NCBI GenBank assembly: GCA_036939755.1
Contig: JALLAZ010002174.1
Location: forward strand, 1 to 10,700
Length of the DNA stretch: 10,700 bases
Source of the DNA: Stephanodiscus triporus
Taxonomy: Eukaryota > Bacillariophyta > Thalassiosirophyceae > Thalassiosirales > Thalassiosiraceae
Direction of reading: 5' to 3'
Below the pieces are notes generated by a model that ran no database searches, was not told the origin of the DNA, and saw only the letters and a list, made by a program, of their open reading frames with translations. Positions 1 through 6,089 of this stretch are shown in pieces (within the stretch, counting starts at the first letter, position 1; each line of letters begins with the position of its first letter). Made by a program: the position numbers and the translations under genes.

Positions 1-85
1 CAACCGGTCAGCCATCTGGGTCCTGAAATTACGTAGAAACTGGTACAAGTCTCTATGCACGACCCAGGAGGCAGACTAAACTCGT

Positions 86-235
86 ACTTACGTGAATCAA
101 GCTCCTTCCGTAGAACCTGCGTGCAGAATAATGTAGTACTCAGCAAAAACGCCATGAATCACGTTGTCTTACATGAGTCAAGTTGTCTTACATGAGTCAA
201 GTTAGCTTATGCGAGTCACTCAATCTTACGTACGC
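86..235. repeat. Short degenerate tandem array with TGAGTCA cores
   Basis: A 19-bp unit, gttgtcttacatgagtcaa, occurs twice back to back at 163-181 and 182-200. A degenerate third copy follows at 201-218 (gttagcttatgcgagtca). Weaker relatives lie at about 87-102 (cttacgtgaatcaag) and 224-231 (cttacgta). Each good copy carries TGAGTCA or a one-base variant (174-180, 193-199, 212-218 as CGAGTCA), exactly 19 bp apart. TGAGTCA is the classical AP-1/GCN4 bZIP half-site pair. Regulatory use is inference only, because no gene start lies close by. Confidence 0.6.
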
Positions 236-285
236 AACATTTGTTTGATTTACATGCACCTCTAGGCGATTATTCCAATCTAGAG

Positions 286-590
286 GATTTTTTTGGAGAA
301 TCGCGGTTGCCCATATATACAGAAGATTGGCACGTGATAATCTAAATTACAGAATACAGGAAAATAAAAGAAATGCAGAAGCTATGGCAACAAGATGCAC
401 TACTGATGAAGCATACAGAATGCAGGAAAATGAAAGAAATGCAGAAGATATGGCGACAAGATGCACTGATCCAGATTACAGAGAAAGGTTTAGATAAAGA
501 GATAAAAAATATGATACATAACTAGGTGTGTGCAATATCTGTAAGACATTTGTAAAGTATATGTTCATTATCCTCTTCAATAGGTCCAGG
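286..590 (+). pseudogene. Decayed ORF fragment with a 22-residue peptide repeat (STPR-like)
   Basis: In the frame of position 348 the DNA reads as a repeated, charged peptide. Two units begin YRIQENKRNAEAMATRCT (348-413, 66 bp) and YRMQENERNAEDMATRCT (414-476, 63 bp), and a third starts at 477 (YRERFR). A TAA at 495-497 stops the frame. It then continues RDKKYDT, meets a second TAA at 519-521, and reads LGVCNICKTFVK, which contains a CxxC pair, before a TGA at about 588-590. Roughly 22-23-residue repeats of this kind recall the STPR repeats (score-and-three amino-acid peptide repeat), which I recall being associated with Helitron helicase genes in some eukaryotes. That link is family knowledge plus inference; no helicase motif is visible here. 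The two stops and the absence of a start indicate a remnant. The upstream edge is arbitrary, set at a motif (286-309) that recurs at 2738-2762. Confidence 0.5.
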
Positions 591-908
591 TGAGCTGTTT
601 GGCTGTGAGCGAGGGCATGCACCATCATGCATTGTGTCTTATTCGTTCATGAGTTTGAGGTGCATCATGGGTAGTTTGGCACTCCTTTTGAAATGTACGG
701 TAGCATTGAGCAGCTATGAATGACATAAAACTATCTAATTAACTACGGGTCTAATGTTGGAAAAACCGTCCCATCAAACTTACTTCTGAAAACCTCTTCA
801 TGTCAGTAACAGCCACGGTAACATTGAACAATTCTCCAGCTGGGACTCCAAATAACTGGTCGAGAGTCTTACCATGATGATGCGAATGGGGAATGCGGAA
901 CAATCGTC
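591..908. other. Intergenic stretch, no gene seen
   Basis: I see no convincing coding frame, RNA gene or long repeat here. A minor imperfect symmetry (catgcaccatcatgcat near 616 and gtgcatcatgg near 660) is the only structure noted. The end of the stretch is the 3' flank of the minus-strand gene that stops at 909. No clear polyadenylation hexamer was found on the minus strand. Confidence 0.4.
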
Positions 909-2075
909 TCACACCTTGGTCGTCGCGTGTCTCGATGCGGAACTGTGTTCGGCGTCATCGTCATCGATCTCTTCCACGACGACAATATCCTTGTTGATCC
1001 GTTCAACGGCATCCTCGCTCGGTCCAACATCGTCGCCTCTCGCCGTCGTCCACTTCCTCTGACAACACGGACACATCGCAATCGCCACCCCGTCGTCGGC
1101 CCCTCCCGGCTTGGTCTCATCCCCCGCGACAACATCGCCGTCGACCTCTGTCGACAAGACGAGGTGGTTGCTCTCGGTCCACTCGATGTCGTCGATGTCG
1201 TAGCTCGGTACAGCGATATCCCCGCACTCGTTCTCGGCCAATGGAGGATCGGACGCCGCGGTGGGCGATTCGTCCACGGCGGGACCGCGAACAATCGCGG
1301 ACCAGTCGAGAGACGGATCCTCTCGCTCGACGTTGGTCGTCTCGAATTCGCCCCCATGGCGTGCGGCGCAATCGTCCTCGCGATGCATCGTCGCGGCAAG
1401 GACGACGTCGTCGTCGGAGTCGATTTCGCCCGTGGTGGCGGCTGCGTCGTCGATCGCGTATCGATCAACGACGATGGTCGCGTCGGGACGATCGGCGATC
1501 GTCGACCAGATGCGTAGATTGCGCTCGCTTGTCTCGACCGTCAAGTTAGACACGGCGGAGGGGCAACTGTTTCCGGTGTCAGTGTACAGGAGTCCGTAAT
1601 CCTCAGGAGACTTCATTACTCGATCGTTCTTGACTTGCCCCCCCCTCGACTCCTTCGTCGCGTCGTCGTCCCTGCGCTCTTTGACATTGGACCCGCTCGC
1701 ATCGCCATCGTAACCGCGCTGCTCTATGAGATGCGCCGAATCTTCCACGGCCTCGATTCGTTTCCCATCCTCCGACGTCCTTTCCAACTTCGTCAGCTTG
1801 GCCTCGTCCATCATCCCCCCCTTCCTCCCCGCCGTCCTCCTTCCCCGTCCCTGCTTCTTCGTCTTCTTCTTGTCCCCGTTATCGAGGAAGGACGCCGCGG
1901 ATTTGAGCCTGCTCATCGTCCCACCGAAGATCGACGACGCGCCGCTCGACATCTTCCCCATCTCATCTTGACGATCCCTAGACGACAACGGGAAGAAAGA
2001 GAAGACGGCCCCGCCCCCCCCGATATCGCTGTTGTTCTTCTTCCTCCCCTCGATCATCCCCGCGCCGCCACTCAT
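909..2075 (-). CDS. Hypothetical acidic, probably disordered protein with one CPCC motif
   Basis: This is an uninterrupted 388-codon frame, far longer than competing frames, starting at ATG 2075-2073 and ending in TGA at 911-909. I do not recognise the family. The N-terminal third (residues 1-100) is Gly/Ser- and Lys/Arg-rich, with a basic cluster around KKKTKKQGRGRR (about residues 69-80). The rest is dominated by Asp, Glu and Ser with few hydrophobic runs, which suggests disorder. Near the C-terminus is MCPCCQRKW (about residues 334-342), a lone CPCC that might bind a metal as half a site or act as a redox motif. It is followed by a valine/acidic segment, DIVVVEEIDDDD. No signal peptide or membrane segment is apparent. 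An internal Met before SRLKSAASF (about residue 55) is an alternative start. Sparse complexity and skewed codons (many CGA/GAC) mean the frame could partly be compositional, so confidence is moderate. Confidence 0.55.
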   Translation of the reverse strand: MSGGAGMIEGRKKNNSDIGGGGAVFSFFPLSSRDRQDEMGKMSSGASSIFGGTMSRLKSAASFLDNGDKKKTKKQGRGRRTAGRKGGMMDEAKLTKLERTSEDGKRIEAVEDSAHLIEQRGYDGDASGSNVKERRDDDATKESRGGQVKNDRVMKSPEDYGLLYTDTGNSCPSAVSNLTVETSERNLRIWSTIADRPDATIVVDRYAIDDAAATTGEIDSDDDVVLAATMHREDDCAARHGGEFETTNVEREDPSLDWSAIVRGPAVDESPTAASDPPLAENECGDIAVPSYDIDDIEWTESNHLVLSTEVDGDVVAGDETKPGGADDGVAIAMCPCCQRKWTTARGDDVGPSEDAVERINKDIVVVEEIDDDDAEHSSASRHATTKV

Positions 2076-2737
2076 CTCCTCCCTCGGATCACGATGTTTT
2101 GATCGCGTTGGTGGTAAATTCGAGATAGTCTTCTCTCTTTTTGTGAGTACGATACGTGAAGAAGTGATTCAATTCCTTCTTTCCTCTTTTTTGTTGTCCT
2201 ACCTCTCATTCTCTCACAACGGACACACTACGGAAACACTCACAATATAAATTATAAGTATTATTTTGGGAGTAGATACGATACGATAACTTGAATTCAT
2301 TCAAGCTCAACGCAAAAACGAGAAATCTCAACCAACGCGCAGAACTTCTCTCTTGTTAAGTAGATACTGTACGTTTGGCATGAATTTACCAACCCCATAC
2401 TGAGGGCAAATAATAATGTCAGATCTGAAGGTTTTCGACCTCCCGCCAAAAACAGTTTCCACGAGATTAGAGACGACGAACGGATATGGTGTTTGTACGA
2501 TCTCGATAAAATTAAATCGTCCGTTCGCCCGAGCGAGCACAACAAGCCCACCCCGCAACGCAACGGTGGTATCAACATCACAATGTTTCGCCGCGGAAAC
2601 ACCCCCCTCCTTTCATGTCGAACGAAAAGAGCCGATTCGTCTGCTGGAGAGATATCCCATGCCACCACCTCTAGAGACGCAACCCTCGTTCGGATAATAA
2701 TAATATATTCTCGATTTCAAGCGCACTCGCACCTGCC

Positions 2738-2762
2738 GATTTTTTTCGGAGAATCGCGGTTG
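2738..2762 (+). repeat. Second copy of a 24-25-nt dispersed motif
   Basis: Positions 286-309 and 2738-2762 share GA-T7-(C)-GGAGAATCGCGGTTG. They differ only by one inserted C after the T run in the second copy. The flanks are unrelated. It may be the end or a shared piece of a dispersed element, but two copies are not enough to define one. Confidence 0.45.
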
Positions 2763-2914
2763 AAAGGGGAAAAAAAGACAAACAAAGTCCACATTATATC
2801 GAATATACATGCGAAATATGGATGCATCCTCGACGACTCATCGTTGTCCCGAACGTCTCGCCGCGACGATATCGAGGAAGACGACGACGCGTCGTCATCG
2901 TCGAACGCGACGAC

Positions 2915-2916
<2 letters not shown>

Positions 2917-2949
<33 letters not shown>
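2917..2949. repeat. (GAC)11 trinucleotide microsatellite
   Basis: Eleven perfect GAC units run from 2917, followed by GAT GAC GAT. More ACG/GAC-type runs follow at 3004-3022 and around 3058-3070. Read in the plus frame of the downstream gene they give Asp and Thr homopolymers, but they lie upstream of the preferred start at 3055 and so probably belong to the 5' leader. Confidence 0.85.
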
Positions 2950-2957
<8 letters not shown>

Positions 2958-3054
2958 TGCATCGCGACATGCCATCGGCGGCGGCGGCGACGACGGCGGG
3001 AGAACGACGACGACGACGACGACCACGACTACAGCCGTGACGACGACGAGGACG

Positions 3055-4057
3055 ATGACGACGACGACGAGGAGGAGGTCGAATCTGATCGCATTCGTCG
3101 CATCCTTCCTCCTAGCGGGAGCGCACGGCGACGACAGTACGAATACGAACGCAAAGGATGTGAACACGACGACGACGACGGCCGGGGGAGGGAGGTTGAA
3201 TGATAGGAGGAGGAAAAGGAGGAGACGACTGCATCGCGGGGCATCCTCCTCCTACGACGACGACGGCGGCGGCGGCGAAGGGAGCGGCGGCGTCTTCCCA
3301 CTTTCGAGGAGGGTTCAACGGGATTCATCGCAATGCAGTGAGTCAGTGTGCCCCCGCCCGCGTTTTTACGTTCCTCTCTCTCTTCCGTCGTACATTTTGT
3401 TTTTTTCGTTTTCGTTTTTCTCTTTCATAAGAGCATACTCTACATCGTCTCATATATATATATATATATTCCCCTCATCTTTTCCCTTCCTCCCGTCATT
3501 TCTCAAAAAAAAATAACAATATATTTACACAACAAACAACGACGACGACGTGCAAAAAAGTGATCACCCAATCGTCGTCGGCTCAACTTGTGGCGCAGAA
3601 CATACTGGTCGCGGGCGAGGACATACAATTGCGCAACGTCAGCGCCTCGTCCCACGCGTGCTACAGGATGTTCACGAACGGTCACGCCATGGGCACCACG
3701 GCCCTCGGGCCCGCGAATGATAACGGCACGACGACGACTGGAACGACGAGCAACGACGGCATGTACCTCCTCCCCGACGAGGGGTTGTTGATGAGCACCG
3801 GCGATCCGGACGCCTTCTGCTACAACGATTCCGACGAGCAGACGAAGAGTTGGGGCGCGGCCGGCGACATGGACCTGACCCTCATCGCGAGGGAGAATGT
3901 CGGGGCGGAACTCACCTCGACGTTCGACGCGGTGAGTTGAGAGGAGGCGCGTCCGTCCCGTATTTCCTGTTTACGCAACGATCCTATTTTGTCTTTCGGA
4001 AACATCTCTCTCTCTCTCTCACGTCGTAAAGATATGCTCACGAAACCCTTCATGCTT

Positions 4058-4120
<63 letters not shown>

Positions 4121-5620
4121 TTACTACTTACGCGACAAAAAATGCGCATCAATTCAATTCAACAACGTCAAAAAAAGTGCGTTATCGAATTCGAGTTCAA
4201 GTGCGAGGGAGCGCTGACCTCCCCCCAAATTAGCTTCGAATACATCTTCGGGAGCGAGGAGTATTACGAATACGTGGACACGCCCTTCAACGACGTATTC
4301 GCGTTCTTCCTGAACGGTCGGAACATCGCGCTCTTGCCGGACGGCGTTACCGAGGTCTCGATAAACAACGTCAACTTCCTCCGCAACTCGGAATACTTCC
4401 GCGGGAACGACGTCAACTCCGGCGGGGTGAATTACCCCCTCATCGAGGCGGACGGGTTCACGACGAAATTGATCGCGAAAGGCAACCCCGTCGAGGGCGA
4501 GTGGAACACGATCAAGCTCGCGGTCGCCGACGTCGCCGATCAGCTTTGGGACAGCTACGTGATGATATCGGCCAACTCCTTCACGTGCGTGCCGAGGACG
4601 GAACGGCCGAGCCAATCATCTGTGTCTTCTCTGCCATCGAGCCATCCGAGCATGAGTCCCACGGTCACTGGGGCTCCTTCAAGCATGTCATCACAATCGC
4701 CCAATATGCCTCACAGTTTGACGTCAACGCCTTTCTCCTTACCTGTTTTGCCATCTGGCCAGCCTAGTATCGGTCTACCTACGATGGAACCAACATCGTT
4801 GAAGCCCATCTCCACCCCTGAACCAACATGTACAACGACCTTAAAAAATGTCTCTTACCAATTCTGCGATCCCTGTGCGGTTGGACCTGTTTTTTCGCCT
4901 TTAGTGAGTGCACATGTTCTCCTTTATAATCTTAACGGAGTCAATGTGAAGAATTCAACCACGGATGAGAAAGGCTACGTTAATTTCACGGATCTGTGTG
5001 GGATCAGATTTAGTGTTAGAGTGATTTATGAAGAATGCCCATCTGCGCCCACGTCCACTCCATCGTCCAAGCCGACGACGTCGAAGCCCACCACTGTACC
5101 AAGTTCGATGCCAATAACGTTGAACCCCACCTCCTCACCGACTATGATTCCAACAACGTCAATGCCCACCTCCAAACCAACGCTGATGCCAACGACGGCG
5201 ACTCCTACCTCTACTCCATCTTCTCAACCCTCACTGTGTTCACTTACAACAAGCGTTGGCCCTTTGTTATTTGATGACCCCTGTGAACCCGGATTCCAAC
5301 CTTTAGTTGGTGCTACTGTTATACTGTCGCTCAACGGAGTCTACGTGACAAATTCAACCACGGATGCAACTGGACATGTTGAATTCACGGGTCTTTGCGG
5401 CTATAGATTTGATGTCAGTGTTATATTCCCTGACTGTACATCTGCTCAACTAGTGGCCAATCAACTAGTGGCCAATCAACTAGTGGCCCCGACGCCCACC
5501 GCCACCGACGCAAAGGCAGAGATTAAGAAGATGATTAATGGGCGGAAGGCCGCGAAGGCGACTAAGAAGGATGCGACGAAGGCGGCTACGACTAAGGAGG
5601 CTACACATAAGAGGCTATGA
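3055..5620 (+). CDS. Secreted choice-of-anchor-L-like protein with twin beta modules and Lys-rich tail (3 exons)
   Basis: Exons join 3055-3337, 3561-3931 and 4178-5620 (698 aa). Start 3055 was chosen because it gives MTTTTRRR followed by the hydrophobic run NLIAFVASFLLAGAHG, a good signal peptide; the ATG at 2809 would bury this behind 82 low-complexity residues. Residues about 103-355 resemble the choice-of-anchor-L family: SAQLVAQNILV, GLLMSTGD, GDMDL, FEYIFGSEEYYEYV, FNDVFAFFLNG, VSINNVN, EADGFTTKLIA and IKLAVADV. Two related Cys-bounded modules follow (436-505 and 572-638), each with an N(S)TTD..G..(N/E)FT.LCG..F.V signature typical of small carboxypeptidase-regulatory/Cna-B-like beta sandwiches. 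PTS-rich linkers sit around them. A 15-bp repeat encodes QLVANQLVANQLVA, then the last 37 residues hold 10 Lys. The protein is probably exported to the cell surface or wall; an adhesive or matrix role is inference. Both splice junctions preserve the frame across the domain, strong support for the model. Confidence 0.82.
3338..3560 (+). other. Intron 1 of the anchor-L-like gene (223 nt)
   Basis: The donor is atgca|GTGAGT at 3338 and the acceptor is gcaaaaaAG|tgatc ending at 3560. The intron lies after the first base of a codon (phase 1), and the joined codon is ATG (Met95). It contains a pyrimidine-rich middle, an (AT)9 run at 3452-3469 and an A9 tract at about 3505-3513. The acceptor is immediately preceded by A residues rather than pyrimidines. 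Confidence 0.8.
3932..4177 (+). other. Intron 2 of the anchor-L-like gene (246 nt)
   Basis: The donor is gacgcg|GTGAGT at 3932 and the acceptor is gtcaaaaaaAG|tgcgtt ending at 4177. It is phase 0, and removing it joins STFDA to CVIEFEFK, matching the family's DA-x-LEF-x-F strand. It carries (TC)8 at 4005-4020 and about 27 CT units at 4062-4116. An unspliced reading hits TGA at 3938-3940, so splicing is required for a full-length product. Confidence 0.85.
4062..4116 (+). repeat. (CT)27 microsatellite inside intron 2
   Basis: This is an uninterrupted CT dinucleotide run of about 27.5 units, ending about 60 nt before the acceptor at 4177. It likely serves as the displaced polypyrimidine tract of this intron and is expected to vary in length between strains. 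Confidence 0.95.
4829..5437 (+). repeat. Internal duplication: two copies of a Cys-bounded beta module
   Basis: Copy 1 spans 4829-5038 and copy 2 spans 5237-5437, separated by a PTS-rich linker. They share the DNA runs aacggagtc and aattcaaccacggatg. At protein level they share DPC, PLV.A.V.L, LNGV.V.NSTTD, G.V.FT.LCG.RF.V.VI and a closing Cys. This is an intragenic duplication that has diverged mostly at silent and surface-like positions. Confidence 0.75.
5447..5488 (+). repeat. 15-bp in-frame tandem repeat (2.8 copies)
   Basis: The unit caactagtggccaat runs at 5447-5461 and 5462-5476, then 12 bp of a third copy at 5477-5488. It encodes the pentapeptide QLVAN. Perfect identity between copies suggests a recent expansion. 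Confidence 0.9.
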
Positions 5621-6089
5621 TGAGTGCTGCGCCTGTGACTAAATCAAAATCATCCGCGAAGAACAACTAAGTTGTTTGATGACAAGTCAACATGAGCAGA
5701 ATCTGCGCAGAAACGCAAATCTGTGAACTGGATTTTCCGATCAGGAATTCTATGGAAAGGCCATGAATTAAGCTGAGTTTTAAAGGTATTGTCAAGTCAT
5801 CAATACTGGGAGCTCTAAGTAAACTAAGCGTCTGTTGCATGTCATCTACCTCATTTCTACCTCGACTAGAGGCTGATACCCGCACATACGCAGACAACTA
5901 CGAATCCACTTTATGTAATCAAAATCTTACCCATCAATGACCGCGTCGCAAATTGACCACAAGGGGGAAAGCCCTATCTCTAGAACCTAGGGTGAAGAGT
6001 ATCGTTGAGTCGCACTTATTTTGAATGAATAATGTACCTAATCATACGTTAGTAAATCAATGCATCATCGACGCTGGGCGTTGAAATGT
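5621..6089. other. Intergenic region between convergent genes
   Basis: This is the 3' flank shared by the plus gene ending at 5620 and the minus gene ending at 6090. The first 50 bases stay open in another frame with the same Lys/Ser/Ala character as the preceding tail (to TAA 5668-5670). The rest is moderately AT-rich with no convincing gene. No canonical AATAAA was seen on either strand. Confidence 0.45.

Larger units (their letters stand above)
2076..3054. promoter_or_regulatory. Divergent intergenic region between the minus gene (start 2075) and the plus gene (start 3055)
   Basis: About 980 bp separate the two divergent starts. An AT-rich patch at 2244-2265 (caatataaattataagtatt) reads as TATA-like on both strands, about 170 bp upstream of the minus gene's ATG. 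Another TATA-like run lies at 2696-2709 (ataataataatata), about 350 bp upstream of the plus start. Plus-strand pyrimidine tracts occupy about 2130-2215. Short overlapping frames at 2297-2697 on both strands show no recognisable domain. These are sequence impressions, not mapped promoters. Confidence 0.3.

Noticed and set aside
927..1599. Plus-strand frames (196 and 112 codons) opposite the minus gene
   Set aside because: Shadow frames of a CGA/GAC-rich coding strand with Arg-rich, implausible composition; the 388-codon minus frame is longer.
2297..2697. Overlapping frames of 93-153 codons on both strands, including one starting MSDLKVFDL on plus
   Set aside because: No recognisable domain, frames open on both strands, and located in a likely promoter or leader region.
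2809..3054. Upstream ATG extending the secreted protein by 82 residues
   Set aside because: The extension is Arg/Asp/Thr homopolymer from trinucleotide repeats and would bury the signal peptide, so the start at 3055 was preferred.
3989..4177. Unspliced start of exon 3 (Ser/Leu repeat peptide)
   Set aside because: It is translated CT microsatellite within an intron with good GT and AG sites; splicing restores the domain.
4154..4615. 153-codon minus frame under exon 3
   Set aside because: It is antisense to the recognised anchor-L domain and therefore a shadow.
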